A stretch of DNA of 64,000 bases from Providencia stuartii (GTDB lineage: Bacteria > Pseudomonadota > Gammaproteobacteria > Enterobacterales > Enterobacteriaceae), in contig NZ_CP119546.1 in NCBI RefSeq assembly GCF_029277985.1, forward strand, positions 2,604,001-2,668,000. The letters run 5' to 3'. Made by a program: the position numbers and the translations under genes. The notes under the pieces were generated by a model. It did no database searches. It saw only the letters and a list, made by a program, of their open reading frames with translations, and was not told the DNA's origin. Positions 28,073 to 38,165 of the stretch are shown piece by piece. How positions within the stretch are numbered: the first letter of the stretch is position 1; the number at the start of each line of letters is the position of its first letter.

Positions 28073-31000
28073 TCAACTATCTCCAATAGCGCCTGTATAG
28101 GGTGCTTAATTTGCGTATTTTCCATCCGCTTCACTTGGCTACGGCATGAATACCCAGTACTCAGACAACGTTCTTTAGGTAACTTCTCTATTGCTGGCTT
28201 CCACGACAAATTATAGATGCCTTTTGAGTTTTTGATATTCGCAACTTCATGACCATATGTTCCCGCCATGCCACAACAACCCACGCTGATATTCTTCAAC
28301 TCTTGCCCATAACGTTTAAATAAGTTTGCCCATTGGGAACCACTGTTTGGCAGTGCTGTGGTTTCAGTGCAATGAGCAAAGAAGTACCACGGCTCCGACG
28401 GTGCTGTTTGGCGTTGTGGCGGCTCTGGCAATGTAGCAAGCCATTCATGCGCAAGTTGCACAGTAAACTGACACTGCTGTTTTCCTAAGATTTCATGATA
28501 TTCATCGCGATAACACAGCACCAACGCAGGATCCACACCCACCATAGGCAGTTCTAACTTAGCCACTCTATTGAGAAACGTTGCTGTTTTTTGTGCTGTT
28601 TTAGCAAAACGAGATAAGAAGCCTTTGATATGTTGGGCTTTACCATTTGGAGAGAATGGTAACAATACTGGTTTAAAGCCCAATTTTTCGACTAATTTAA
28701 CAAAATCCGCGACAACTTTGGCGTCGTAATAACTCGTAAAGGGATCTTGTACAACCAAAACATAATGTTCACGTTGTGATGCAGACATCGCTTCTAACTG
28801 CTCGAGCGTCACAGTTATCGCAGCATGGCCGGAGAGTTGCTGTTTCAATGTTGGCTGTGAGAATAAAGGCAAATCGACCATACCAATGGTTTGTTCACTT
28901 AACTTTTGTACCCAAGGTTGACGCAAGAAGAAATTAAATACGCTAGGAGCCTTAGACAATAAAGGGGCGCTATTTTCAACTCCCGCAACGATATGATCAC
29001 GAATCGGCCTCAAATAACGCCCATGATATAACGCCAAAAATTTTGCTCTAAATGAAGGTACATCAATTTTAATCGGGCATTGCGTTGAACAGGCTTTACA
29101 GGCTAAACATCCCGACATAGCCGCTTTAACTTCATGAGAGAAATCATAATCCCCTTTTTGTGCCCGCCATGTGTTACGAGTTTTATCTATTAATCCACGT
29201 AGTGATGGGCGATCTTCTTTGATACCTTTTTCAAGGCTTTCAGGGGTTACTCCCTGCTCGGAAAGTAATCGTAACCATTCACGCACTAAGGTCGCACGAC
29301 CTTTCGGGGAGTGAATTCGCTGCCCACTGATTTTCATCGATGGACACATAGGGCTTTTTACATCGAAATTAAAACACAAGCCATTACCGTTGCAATCCAT
29401 AGCGCCACGAAACTCTTGACGTACTGATATGGGTATTTGGCGATCATAAGTGCCTCGTTTCGCCGCATCAACTTGTTTCATCGGCGCATCGAGACCAGCG
29501 GGAGGACAAATTTTTCCGGGGTTAAGGCGATTGTCTGGGTCAAAAGCGGCTTTAATATTTCGCAGCTCACCGTACAGCACTTCACCAAAGAATTCAGGAC
29601 TGTATTCTGCCCTAAAGCCTTTACCATGTTCTCCCCATAGCAAGCCGCCATATTTTGCGGTGAGCGCAACAATTTCATCCGAAATTTGTTTCATCAATAC
29701 TTCTTGCTGTGGATCACACATATCTAGGGCTGGGCGAACATGTAACACCCCAGCATCCACATGACCAAACATACCATAGTTTAAATTATGGCTATCCAAA
29801 AGCGCCCTAAACTCAACAATATAATCGGCTAAATGCTCTGGGGGCACGCAGGTGTCTTCAACAAATGGAATTGGTTTCGCCGCGCCTTTACTGTTCCCTA
29901 ATAAGCCAACGGCTTTTTTACGCATATTATAAATACGGTTGATATCATCTAGGTCATCACAAATTTGGTAACCAATCACACCCGCTTTATGCTGCTCCAT
30001 TAACTCATCTAGACGCTGGCACAAGCTCATTGTCAAATGATTAATTTCGTCTTCATCATCACCACTAAACTCGACAATATTCAGGCCAAGCATCTCTTTA
30101 TTAGGCACATCGGTAATCAATGCTTTTACTGAATGCCAAACGATATCTTCCCGCGCTAGGTTTAATACTTTTGAGTCGACCGTTTCAACAGATAGTGCTT
30201 TCGCTTGCACCATAAAAGGGGCATTACGCAAGGCGGATTCAAATGAATCATATTTTACGTTAACCAAACGGCGCACTTTTGGTAAAGGCGTAATATCTAA
30301 CGTCGCTTCCGTAATAAAAGCTAACGAGCCTTCTGAACCCGTTAAAATACGCGTTAAATCAAATTCGCTAAGATCGTCATTAAAGACATGACGTAAGTCG
30401 TACCCAGTTAGAAAACGATTGAGTTTGGGAAATTTTTCTTCAATCAAAGGGCGTTGCTCCAAACAACGCTCAAGTACAGTTTTATAAATACGTCCCGTCA
30501 CAGAATCTTCTGACGCAATCGTTTGGGCAAGCGCAACAGGCATAGCGCGAGTATCGATGCATTCGCCCCCCAATAAAATTGCTTTAACGCCGAGAACGTG
30601 GTCAGAGGTTTTGCCATACACCAAAGAGCCCTGTCCAGACGCATCGGTATTGATCATGCCACCTAACGTCGCGCGGTTACTGGTCGATAACTCAGGTGAG
30701 AAAAAATAGCCATAAGGCTTGAGGAATTGGTTTAGCTGATCTTTGATCACCCCCGCTTCCACCTTCACCCAACCTTGCTCAGGATTAATCTCTAATATGC
30801 GGTTCATGTAACGGGACATGTCCACCACAATCCCTTCCGTTAGCGATTGACCATTGGTGCCCGTTCCCCCACCTCTTGGAGTGAAAGTCAGCTCACGGAA
30901 TTTCTCTAGCCCAGCGACCCGAGCAACAATTTGTACATCGGCACTGGAGCGTGGAAAGACGACCGCCTGAGGTAATAATTGGTAAATACTATTATCCGTT

Positions 31001-31125
31001 GCCATTGATAGACGTTCTGCATAACTAGTACCATTATCACCGGTAAAACCGTGCTCTTGCAGTTGATGTAGAAATTCAATGACAAGCTTACTTAAATTAG
31101 GTGCTTCTATTATACGCGGGATCAT
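28069..31125 (-). CDS. ydiJ: FAD-binding/Fe-S oxidoreductase YdiJ
   Basis: A 1018-residue two-part enzyme. The N-terminal half is a VAO/PCMH-type FAD domain, with FTPRGGGTGTNGQSL and STSNRATLGGMINTDASGQG, followed by the FAD-oxidase C-terminal domain. The second half has Fe-S motifs CLACKACSTQCP and the GlpC-like CCGMAGTYGHE region. E. coli YdiJ is reported to oxidise D-2-hydroxyglutarate; by similarity this is the likely role. Length and domain order are as in the family. It is co-transcribed with menI. Confidence 0.92.
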   Translation of the reverse strand: MIPRIIEAPNLSKLVIEFLHQLQEHGFTGDNGTSYAERLSMATDNSIYQLLPQAVVFPRSSADVQIVARVAGLEKFRELTFTPRGGGTGTNGQSLTEGIVVDMSRYMNRILEINPEQGWVKVEAGVIKDQLNQFLKPYGYFFSPELSTSNRATLGGMINTDASGQGSLVYGKTSDHVLGVKAILLGGECIDTRAMPVALAQTIASEDSVTGRIYKTVLERCLEQRPLIEEKFPKLNRFLTGYDLRHVFNDDLSEFDLTRILTGSEGSLAFITEATLDITPLPKVRRLVNVKYDSFESALRNAPFMVQAKALSVETVDSKVLNLAREDIVWHSVKALITDVPNKEMLGLNIVEFSGDDEDEINHLTMSLCQRLDELMEQHKAGVIGYQICDDLDDINRIYNMRKKAVGLLGNSKGAAKPIPFVEDTCVPPEHLADYIVEFRALLDSHNLNYGMFGHVDAGVLHVRPALDMCDPQQEVLMKQISDEIVALTAKYGGLLWGEHGKGFRAEYSPEFFGEVLYGELRNIKAAFDPDNRLNPGKICPPAGLDAPMKQVDAAKRGTYDRQIPISVRQEFRGAMDCNGNGLCFNFDVKSPMCPSMKISGQRIHSPKGRATLVREWLRLLSEQGVTPESLEKGIKEDRPSLRGLIDKTRNTWRAQKGDYDFSHEVKAAMSGCLACKACSTQCPIKIDVPSFRAKFLALYHGRYLRPIRDHIVAGVENSAPLLSKAPSVFNFFLRQPWVQKLSEQTIGMVDLPLFSQPTLKQQLSGHAAITVTLEQLEAMSASQREHYVLVVQDPFTSYYDAKVVADFVKLVEKLGFKPVLLPFSPNGKAQHIKGFLSRFAKTAQKTATFLNRVAKLELPMVGVDPALVLCYRDEYHEILGKQQCQFTVQLAHEWLATLPEPPQRQTAPSEPWYFFAHCTETTALPNSGSQWANLFKRYGQELKNISVGCCGMAGTYGHEVANIKNSKGIYNLSWKPAIEKLPKERCLSTGYSCRSQVKRMENTQIKHPIQALLEIVE

Positions 31126-31391
31126 TATTAACGATGACTCTTGTTGTTTAGTGTTCGCATTACTCGTTATGTACTATCTTTACTTTAAGTAGCACAATAG
31201 TGCCTGATTGGTTTGCAGAGTTTCTCCTGCAAAACCTGTTGTTGATAGAGAGAGTACAACCGCTGATGACATTGTCAGTGATGAACCATATCACAATATT
31301 GTTTTTTTTGATCGTGAAAAAAAATTACATTATTTTCACCTAAAAAAACGGCTCACTTGCAGTGTTTTTATTTGTTAAGGATTAGGCATTA

Positions 31392-32507
31392 ATGGAAAAA
31401 TCGCAAAAACGACTCGACTTACCCAAACTTATCTTTGGATTGGCATCTATCATTTTAATGATAGCCGCCTGCTTTTGGGTACTAAATCCCTTTATTCTTG
31501 GCTTTGTGTGGGCTGGTATGATGGTGATTGCTACATGGCCTTTACTGTTACGTATCGAATCTCGATTATGGAATAAGCGCTGGCTTGCAGCCTTGATCAT
31601 GGTCTCATTAATACTCCTTCTATTTGTAATACCTCTCGGTATTCTCATTGGTAGTATCATTCAAAATAGCACCCCGCTTGTTGAATTGGCGAAATCGCCA
31701 AACAGCTTACGCTTACCGGATTTAGAATGGCTTAATACAGTCCCCTTTATTGGTGAAAAAATTTATTATGCTTGGCATAGCTTAGTGGCTAGCGGAGGCA
31801 ACGCATTATTAGCGAAAGTTCAACCTTATTTTGGCCAAGCGGCTGGCTGGTTTCTCGCTCAAGCCATCAATGCAGGACGCTTTATGTTCCATCTTGCATT
31901 AATGCTGCTCTTTAGTGGATTACTGTACCTAAAAGGGGAATCCGTGATGCTTGGTATCCGCCATTTTGCGGTTAGATTAGCAGGGATCCGGGGTGATGCA
32001 GCGGTGGTATTAGCCGCACAATCTATTCGAGCAGTAGCATTAGGTGTCGTTGTAACGGCATTAATTCAAGCCATTGTCGGCGGTATCGGCTTAGCACTAT
32101 CAGGTATCGGCTACGCGGCTATCCTCACCGTATTATTGTTTATCTGTTGCGTCGCACAACTCGGCCCCCTTTTGATTATGGTTCCTTCTGTGATTTGGTT
32201 ATTTTGGACGGGGGATACAACATGGGCGATTATCCTTGCTATATGGGCTGCCGTTGTCGCAACCATGGATGGTGTGTTACGCCCGTGGCTAATAAAAATG
32301 GGTGCTGACTTACCTATGGTACTCATTCTTGTCGGCGTGATCGGCGGCATCCTCTCTTTTGGTATGATTGGATTATTTATCGGTCCTGTCGTACTTGCCG
32401 TTTCATATAGCCTATTAAAAGCGTGGATGAATGAAGTCGCAATGCCAAATGAAAACCTTGAAGAAACCGAAAAGTTTCTTGAGGAAGAGTTTATGAGTAA
32501 AAAATAA
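31392..32507 (+). CDS. ydiK: AI-2E family membrane protein YdiK
   Basis: A 371-residue inner-membrane protein of the AI-2E transporter family with about eight hydrophobic helices and the family-typical periplasmic segment (about residues 95-140). The C-terminal half holds GVVVTALIQAIVGGIGLALSG and IGLFIGPVVLAVSYSLL. The charged tail EETEKFLEEEF is cytoplasmic. E. coli YdiK has no proven substrate. It is divergent from ydiJ, as in E. coli, and rprA follows downstream. Confidence 0.9.
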   Translation: MEKSQKRLDLPKLIFGLASIILMIAACFWVLNPFILGFVWAGMMVIATWPLLLRIESRLWNKRWLAALIMVSLILLLFVIPLGILIGSIIQNSTPLVELAKSPNSLRLPDLEWLNTVPFIGEKIYYAWHSLVASGGNALLAKVQPYFGQAAGWFLAQAINAGRFMFHLALMLLFSGLLYLKGESVMLGIRHFAVRLAGIRGDAAVVLAAQSIRAVALGVVVTALIQAIVGGIGLALSGIGYAAILTVLLFICCVAQLGPLLIMVPSVIWLFWTGDTTWAIILAIWAAVVATMDGVLRPWLIKMGADLPMVLILVGVIGGILSFGMIGLFIGPVVLAVSYSLLKAWMNEVAMPNENLEETEKFLEEEFMSKK

Positions 32508-32523
32508 ATTAAAGTAAAATTCA

Positions 32524-32557
32524 CCAACAGTATGCTTGCTATTAAGCATACTGTTGG
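32524..32557 (+). terminator. hairpin downstream of ydiK
   Basis: CCAACAGTATGCTT (32524-32537) and AAGCATACTGTTGG (32544-32557) form a perfect 14-bp stem with a 6-nt loop 17 nt after the ydiK stop. The tail is ATTAATGTTT, so rho-independent termination may be weak. Confidence 0.6.
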
Positions 32558-32688
32558 ATTAATGTTTATTCTCATTAATATTTAGAAACAATATTTAACA
32601 GACTTATATTAGTATTCAAACTTATTTGTGATATTATCCTTTGCGTTGAAACGAATTCTATTTATCTTACAGTCACTAAAGTTTACAT

Positions 32689-32702
32689 TAAGAGTCTTCT
32701 TA
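32689..32702 (+). promoter_or_regulatory. Rcs-like box upstream of rprA
   Basis: TAAGAGTCTTCTTA matches the RcsAB consensus TAAGAATATTCCTA at 11 of 14 positions and is itself near-palindromic. It lies about 47-60 nt upstream of the inferred rprA start. RcsB activates rprA in E. coli. Confidence 0.65.
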
Positions 32703-32748
32703 ATGAATATAAATTTTAAATAAATTATTATTAGTAAGCTAATGATTT

Positions 32749-32859
32749 ACGTTTTGATTAATACAGATCTCAAAATCATGCCTCTTTTTTAAGCGTGATT
32801 GTCTCAATAGAATTGCTGTGTGTAGTCTTTGCCTGTCAGCCCATGATAGGCTTTTTTTT
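32749..32859 (+). ncRNA. rprA: small regulatory RNA RprA
   Basis: RprA is an Hfq-dependent sRNA that in E. coli activates rpoS translation and is controlled by the Rcs phosphorelay. The 3' half, from GAATTGCTGTGTGTAGTC through CTTTGCC, is the same as in E. coli RprA. It is followed by the terminator stem GCCTGTCA/TGATAGGC (32831-32852) and a run of nine T's. The position just after ydiK is the E. coli location. The 5' half is diverged: it can fold as TTTTGA/TCAAAA and ATCATGC/GCGTGAT, and the E. coli segment that pairs with the rpoS leader is not recognisable. The 5' end is estimated from the E. coli length. Confidence 0.88.
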
Positions 32860-33192
32860 TATCTCCCCATTCAACATGAAGTTTATTCATATTCCCTAAG
32901 CGAACACGTTTCCATAGCAATAATTTCCCCCATGACATTACTCTAATTTAGAGTAAAGCATTATCGCATTGGGTTTATATGTTTATTTACTTATTCAATT
33001 CGAATTTTACTTAAAATGATTAACACTAATGGATCGGTTTATTAACCTTCTTAGGATTCTAATATGAGTAGTTCTAATTAAATTTTTTATGACTTATCAA
33101 ATAGCTTCTTTTATTTTAAAACCAATAACGGCAATGAAACCTATCGATAGATTTTATTAATTTCTTTAATTGGTATATTCAATTTGATTTAT

Positions 33193-33221
33193 AAAAAAGC
33201 CGACAATAAATTTGTCGGCTT
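33193..33221 (-). terminator. terminator of ppsA
   Basis: On the minus strand AAGCCGACAA and TTGTCGGCTT (33221-33212 with 33206-33197) pair, followed by TTTTTAT. It lies 33 nt downstream of the ppsA stop. Confidence 0.9.
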
Positions 33222-33253
33222 GAGACTCTCGTCTTAAATAACGTATTAAGTTA

Positions 33254-35629
33254 TTAAGAATCCGCTAATGTTAACCAAGTTTGGACAACAGTATCTGGAT
33301 TTAAAGAGAGGCTATCAATCCCCTCTTCAACCAACCATTGTGCAAAATCTTGATGATCTGAAGGACCTTGCCCGCAAATACCGACGTATTTATTTTGACG
33401 TTTAGCGGCTTGAATTGCCATCGATAGCATTGCTTTCACGGCATCATTACGCTCATCGAACAATTCAGATACCACACCTGAGTCACGGTCTAAGCCTAAC
33501 GTTAGCTGTGTCATATCGTTAGAGCCAATTGAGAAGCCATCAAAATGCTCAAGGAATTGATCAGCCAATAACGCATTAGATGGGATCTCACACATCATAA
33601 TCACTTTCAGGCCGTTCTCGCCACGTTTAAGGTCGTGCTTCGCTAATTCGTCTACAACCGCTTCAGCTTGAGCAACGGTACGCACAAATGGGATCATAAC
33701 CTCAACGTTCGTTAAGCCCATATCATTACGTACTCGTTTAACTGCTGCACATTCAAGTGCAAAACAGTCACGGAAGCTGTCAGACACATAGCGACCTGCC
33801 CCACGGAAGCCCAACATTGGGTTCTCTTCTTCAGGCTCGTAAATATCCCCCCCCACAAGGTTGGCATATTCATTAGATTTGAAGTCAGACAGACGTACGA
33901 TCACACGTTTTGGCCAGAACGCAGCGGCTAGCGTTGAGATCCCTTCGGTCAATTTACCCACATAGAATTCAATAGGGTCATCATAACCTGCCATCATGGT
34001 CCGTATTTCATTTTGTAGCGCTGGTGTTTGAGCGTCAAACTCCAGTAATGCTCTTGGATGAACACCAATCATGCGGTTAATGATAAACTCCAGCCTTGCT
34101 AAACCAACACCTTCATTAGGTAAGCAAGCAAAGTCAAATGCACGATCAGGATTCCCCACATTCATCATGATCTTGACATCAAGGGCAGGCATTTCATCTA
34201 CAGCGGAACTATGAATTTCAAAGCCAAGTTCACCTTCATAGACAAACCCCGTATCGCCTTCTGCGCAAGAGACAGTGACTGGGCTATTTTCAGCTAGGCG
34301 TTCTGTTGCATCACCACAACCCACAACAGCAGGGATACCTAATTCACGCGCAATAATTGCAGCGTGGCAAGTACGCCCCCCACGGTTAGTGACGATCGCG
34401 GCGGCTTTTTTCATGATAGGTTCCCAATCTGGGTCAGTCATGTCCGTCACTAATACATCACCAGGTTGGATGCGATCCATTTCATTTAAGTTATGAATCA
34501 CTTTAACTCGCCCTGCACCTATGCGATGACCAATTGCACGCCCTTCAACCAAAACATTACCTTGCTGCTTTAATTGATAGCGTTCCATCACTTGCTGATT
34601 TGAACGAACCGTTTCCGGACGAGCCTGAACAATGTACAGACGACCATTATGACCATCTTTTGCCCATTCAATATCCATCGGACGGCCATAGTGTTTTTCA
34701 ATCTGCAACGCTTGGCGAGCTAACTCTTCCACTTCCAGATCAGTTAAAGAGAAACGATTGCGCAATGCTTCTGGTACATCTTCAATCTGTACCTGTTTGC
34801 CATGTTCTTGGCTATCTGCATAAACCATTTGCAGTTTTTTAGAGCCAAGGGTACGACGGACGATCGCTGGACGCTGATTGATTAACGTCGGTTTATGAAC
34901 ATAAAACTCATCAGGGTTAACCGCGCCTTGTACAACCATTTCACCTAGACCATAGGCGGAGGTAATAAACACGACTTGATCAAATCCTGACTCAGTATCA
35001 ATGGTAAACATCACGCCAGAAGACGCTAAGTCTGAACGAACCATCCGTTGAACACCCGCAGAAAGCGCAACGCCACGGTGGTCATAACCTTGGTGAACAC
35101 GGTAGGAAATCGCACGATCATTAAACAAGGAAGCAAAAACATGTTTAATCGCGACCAATACCGCATCAATACCTTGAACGTTCAAGAAAGTCTCTTGCTG
35201 CCCAGCGAATGATGCATCCGGCATATCTTCTGCCGTTGCAGATGAACGCACAGCAAATGAAGCATCCTTTTCGCCTTCCGACAACGTTTGATACGCGGCG
35301 CGAATATCACTTTCTAACTGTGGTGTGAGAGGTGTATCAATTACCCATTGACGGATCTTTTCACCCGCGGCAGCGAGTTGATTAACATCATCAATATCCG
35401 TTTCATCTAGCAGCTGATAAATGCGTTGATTGACGCCGCTCTGCTCAAGAAAATCATTAAACGCCTGTGCGGTTGTCGCAAATCCGTTAGGTACGGATAC
35501 ACCAAGATCGGACAGGTTGGTAATCATTTCACCGAGCGAGGCATTTTTGCCGCCAACACGGTCAACATCATTCATCCCTAATTGGTTATACCAAAGTACA
35601 TTACACGGAGTGAGGCCATTTGTGGACAT
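33254..35629 (-). CDS. ppsA: phosphoenolpyruvate synthase
   Basis: PpsA makes phosphoenolpyruvate from pyruvate and ATP, giving AMP and Pi, during gluconeogenesis. The ATG at 35629-35627, preceded by AAGGA, gives 791 residues, about the E. coli length; the open frame to 35695 is not homologous. The N-terminal ATP-binding domain starts [12 protein letters not shown]. The phosphorylated histidine is in [20 protein letters not shown]. The PEP/pyruvate TIM-barrel domain contains [10 protein letters not shown] and CGQGPSD. It is divergent from its regulator gene ppsR. A Cra-like site lies in the shared upstream region. Confidence 0.97.
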   Translation of the reverse strand: MSTNGLTPCNVLWYNQLGMNDVDRVGGKNASLGEMITNLSDLGVSVPNGFATTAQAFNDFLEQSGVNQRIYQLLDETDIDDVNQLAAAGEKIRQWVIDTPLTPQLESDIRAAYQTLSEGEKDASFAVRSSATAEDMPDASFAGQQETFLNVQGIDAVLVAIKHVFASLFNDRAISYRVHQGYDHRGVALSAGVQRMVRSDLASSGVMFTIDTESGFDQVVFITSAYGLGEMVVQGAVNPDEFYVHKPTLINQRPAIVRRTLGSKKLQMVYADSQEHGKQVQIEDVPEALRNRFSLTDLEVEELARQALQIEKHYGRPMDIEWAKDGHNGRLYIVQARPETVRSNQQVMERYQLKQQGNVLVEGRAIGHRIGAGRVKVIHNLNEMDRIQPGDVLVTDMTDPDWEPIMKKAAAIVTNRGGRTCHAAIIARELGIPAVVGCGDATERLAENSPVTVSCAEGDTGFVYEGELGFEIHSSAVDEMPALDVKIMMNVGNPDRAFDFACLPNEGVGLARLEFIINRMIGVHPRALLEFDAQTPALQNEIRTMMAGYDDPIEFYVGKLTEGISTLAAAFWPKRVIVRLSDFKSNEYANLVGGDIYEPEEENPMLGFRGAGRYVSDSFRDCFALECAAVKRVRNDMGLTNVEVMIPFVRTVAQAEAVVDELAKHDLKRGENGLKVIMMCEIPSNALLADQFLEHFDGFSIGSNDMTQLTLGLDRDSGVVSELFDERNDAVKAMLSMAIQAAKRQNKYVGICGQGPSDHQDFAQWLVEEGIDSLSLNPDTVVQTWLTLADS

Positions 35630-35751
35630 TGAAAGCGATCCTTTATCTTTATCTAGCAATTTAGTGACAAGGTACAAATCGTAAAAAAATCTCATTGGCG
35701 ATAATTCGCCTCACGAAATAGACTAGCACAGACAATATATGAAGATAGATA

Positions 35752-35767
35752 GGTGAATCGTTCCAAC
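35752..35767 (-). promoter_or_regulatory. Cra (FruR) operator of ppsA
   Basis: GGTGAATCGTTCCAAC contains TGAATCGTTCCA, one mismatch from TGAAWCGWTTCA, about 125 bp upstream of the ppsA start. Cra activates ppsA in E. coli from a very similar site. It is nearly as close to divergent ppsR. Confidence 0.72.
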
Positions 35768-35901
35768 TAACAAGAAAAAATTTTTGTTCTAAAAATTGTT
35801 CAAATATTGGCTATACTTTCCCCTATAAACTATTTTTTAAACTTTAATCAAATATAATATCTCTCTAAAACCAACGAAAAATACAATAAAAGATAAAATA
35901 T

Positions 35902-36762
35902 ATGAGTGAAATAACCGCAACTAATCGTAAAACAAACCTCGCAGAACGAACTGTTTTCTTTATTTCTGATGGAACAGCCATTACCGCAGAAACATTAGGG
36001 CATGCTGTTTTGTCGCAATTCCCTTTAGTTTTCAACTCTTATACGCTGCCCTTCGTCACGACAGAAGCACGTGCTCAAGAGATAAAACAGAAAATAGATA
36101 CCATTTATCAAGAAACACAAAATCGCCCCCTCGTGTTCTATTCCATTATTTCACCTTCTGTTAAAAAAATTATTACTGAAAGCGCCGGTTTTTGTCAGGA
36201 CATCGTACAAACCTTAGTTGCCCCCATCCAACAAGAAGTGGGCCTTGAACCAGAACCTAAACTGAATCGCACTCACGGTTTATCCCTACAAAATATCAAC
36301 CAATATGATGCCCGTATTGCCGCTATCGAATATACCTTAGCGCATGATGATGGCATTTCATTACGTAATTTGGATCAAGCCCAAATCATCTTGCTGGGTG
36401 TCTCCCGTTGTGGCAAAACGCCCACCAGCCTATATTTAGCCATGCAATTCGGTATTCAAGCAGCAAACTACCCTTTTACTGCCGATGATATGGATAATTT
36501 ACAACTGCCAGCCGCATTACGCCCGTATACTCACAAATTATTTGGTTTAACCATTAGCCCAGAACGATTAGCTGCCATTCGTGAAGAACGTCGGGAAAAT
36601 AGTCGTTACGCCTCATTGAGGCAGTGTCGTATTGAAATTGCAGAAGTAGAAGCATTGTTTCGACAAAACAAAATTAACTACCTCAATACAACCAACTATT
36701 CTGTAGAAGAAATTTCAGCCAAAGTCATTGATACAATGGGCTTACAACGACGAATTTTTTAA
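35902..36762 (+). CDS. ppsR: PEP synthase regulatory protein PpsR (YdiA)
   Basis: PpsR is a bifunctional ADP-dependent kinase and Pi-dependent pyrophosphorylase that inactivates and reactivates PpsA by threonine phosphorylation. The 286-residue protein starts with the DUF299 segment [20 protein letters not shown]. It carries the P-loop [17 protein letters not shown] near residues 165-180. The divergent partner ppsA encodes its substrate, so function and position agree. Confidence 0.95.
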   Translation: MSEITATNRKTNLAERTVFFISDGTAITAETLGHAVLSQFPLVFNSYTLPFVTTEARAQEIKQKIDTIYQETQNRPLVFYSIISPSVKKIITESAGFCQDIVQTLVAPIQQEVGLEPEPKLNRTHGLSLQNINQYDARIAAIEYTLAHDDGISLRNLDQAQIILLGVSRCGKTPTSLYLAMQFGIQAANYPFTADDMDNLQLPAALRPYTHKLFGLTISPERLAAIREERRENSRYASLRQCRIEIAEVEALFRQNKINYLNTTNYSVEEISAKVIDTMGLQRRIF

Positions 36763-36835
36763 TTCGTCAGCATTTTTAAAAAAATCTTTCATTCAATCTC
36801 ATGTTGTTGGTTGAATTTGAGCCATTTTCGTTTAT

Positions 36836-36851
36836 TGTGATCTCAATCACT
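36836..36851 (+). promoter_or_regulatory. CRP-like site upstream of aroH
   Basis: TGTGATCTCAATCACT matches TGTGA-N6-TCACA except the last base, 39 nt before the aroH start. An outer inverted repeat TGAGCCA/TGGCTCA flanks it. No TrpR operator of the CTAGTTAACTAG type was seen. Whether CRP acts here is untested. Confidence 0.5.
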
Positions 36852-36889
36852 GATATGGCTCAGCCTATTACCGCTTTTGAGAAAAAAGA

Positions 36890-37939
36890 ATGCAAAAAAC
36901 TGATGAACTACGTACTCAGCGTGTTGATAGCTTGATTACACCACAAGCACTCGCTGATGAATTTCCTATTTCTGAAAAAGTCGCACAAAACGTGACAGCG
37001 TCACGTCAACGCATAGAAAAAATATTATCGGGTGAAGATCCTCGTTTATTGGTGATCGTGGGTCCTTGCTCTATTCACGACATTGATGCCGCTCTAGAAT
37101 ATGCAAATAGGCTTAATGTATTACGTGAACGTTACCAAGATCGCCTCGAAATTGTCATGCGGACCTATTTTGAAAAACCACGCACTGTTGTTGGCTGGAA
37201 AGGATTAATCTCTGACCCCAATTTAGATAATTCTTGCCAAGTTAATACCGGGATCCGTCTCGCGCGAAAACTGCTTATTGATGTTAACCAACTTGGGCTA
37301 CCGACTGCGACAGAATTTCTCGATATGGTCACTGGACAATATATCGCCGACTTAATCAGCTGGGGGGCAATTGGCGCGAGAACAACCGAAAGCCAAATCC
37401 ATCGCGAAATGGCATCGGCCCTTTCCTGTCCGGTTGGTTTCAAAAATGGCACTGACGGCAATATTCGAATTGCTATTGACGCTATTCGTGCGGCAAAAGC
37501 ACAACATATGTTTTTGTCCCCAGATAAACATGGCCAAATGACCATCTACCAAACCAGCGGTAATCCTCATGGTCACATCATCATGCGTGGTGGTAAACAA
37601 CCAAATTACTCTGCTGGTGATATTGCCGCCGCTTGCGATACATTGCGTGAGTTTGAATTAGCTGAGCATTTAGTCATTGATTTTAGCCATGGCAACTGTC
37701 AAAAAATTCATCGTCGCCAACTGGAAGTGGCTCGAGATATCGCGGAACAAATCAAAGGAGGCTCTACAGCCATTAGTGGGGTTATGGCTGAAAGCTTTTT
37801 AATCGAAGGTACTCAGAAAATTATACCTAACCATCCTCTCACTTACGGTCAATCCATTACTGATCCTTGCTTAAGTTGGGATGATACTGAACAACTAATC
37901 GACGTTTTAGTGGAAGCGGTAGAAAGCCGATTCAAATAA
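36890..37939 (+). CDS. aroH: 3-deoxy-7-phosphoheptulonate synthase AroH
   Basis: AroH condenses phosphoenolpyruvate and erythrose 4-phosphate to DAHP, the first shikimate-pathway step; the E. coli isozyme is tryptophan-sensitive. The 349-residue protein starts MQKTDELRTQRVDSLITP, similar to AroH. LLVIVGPCSIHD, MRTYFEKPRTVVGWKGLI, WGAIGARTTESQ and VIDFSHGNCQK are intact. The ppsR-aroH-hemP order matches E. coli, supporting AroH over AroF or AroG. Nearby PpsA produces its substrate. Confidence 0.94.
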   Translation: MQKTDELRTQRVDSLITPQALADEFPISEKVAQNVTASRQRIEKILSGEDPRLLVIVGPCSIHDIDAALEYANRLNVLRERYQDRLEIVMRTYFEKPRTVVGWKGLISDPNLDNSCQVNTGIRLARKLLIDVNQLGLPTATEFLDMVTGQYIADLISWGAIGARTTESQIHREMASALSCPVGFKNGTDGNIRIAIDAIRAAKAQHMFLSPDKHGQMTIYQTSGNPHGHIIMRGGKQPNYSAGDIAAACDTLREFELAEHLVIDFSHGNCQKIHRRQLEVARDIAEQIKGGSTAISGVMAESFLIEGTQKIIPNHPLTYGQSITDPCLSWDDTEQLIDVLVEAVESRFK

Positions 37940-37961
37940 TATCGACGAATGATTTAACCAC

Positions 37962-38000
37962 ATCGGCTTTTTTCATCCTATCCTGAGTAAAAAAGCCGAT
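37962..38000 (+). terminator. hairpin terminator after aroH
   Basis: ATCGGCTTTTTT (37962-37973) pairs with AAAAAAGCCGAT (37989-38000) around a 15-nt loop, 22 nt after the aroH stop codon. Confidence 0.7.
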
Positions 38001-38121
38001 TTCTCTCAAATTTTCTGAACAAATCCCCCAGCTATTCAACTAGGTAAACGATTAACATACCGATTGTCGCCATTTTGTCACCTAAATGTAAAAACCTCTT
38101 GATGTTACCAAACAACTTAAA

Positions 38122-38140
38122 GATAATGATTCTCACTATG
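38122..38140 (+). promoter_or_regulatory. Fur box upstream of hemP
   Basis: GATAATGATTCTCACTATG agrees with the 19-bp Fur consensus GATAATGATAATCATTATC at 15 positions. It lies 26 nt before the hemP start and probably governs the whole haem-uptake cluster by iron-dependent repression. Confidence 0.85.
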
Positions 38141-38165
38141 AGTTTTATTATCACTTGGGTTGATT

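Larger units (their letters stand above)
32508..33253. other. ydiK-ppsA intergenic region with sRNA gene
   Basis: About 750 bp without protein genes. It contains the ydiK hairpin (32524-32557), an Rcs-like box (32689-32702), the sRNA gene rprA (about 32749-32859) and the ppsA terminator (33193-33221). The stretch 32860-33190 is AT-rich and I see nothing in it. Confidence 0.7.
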
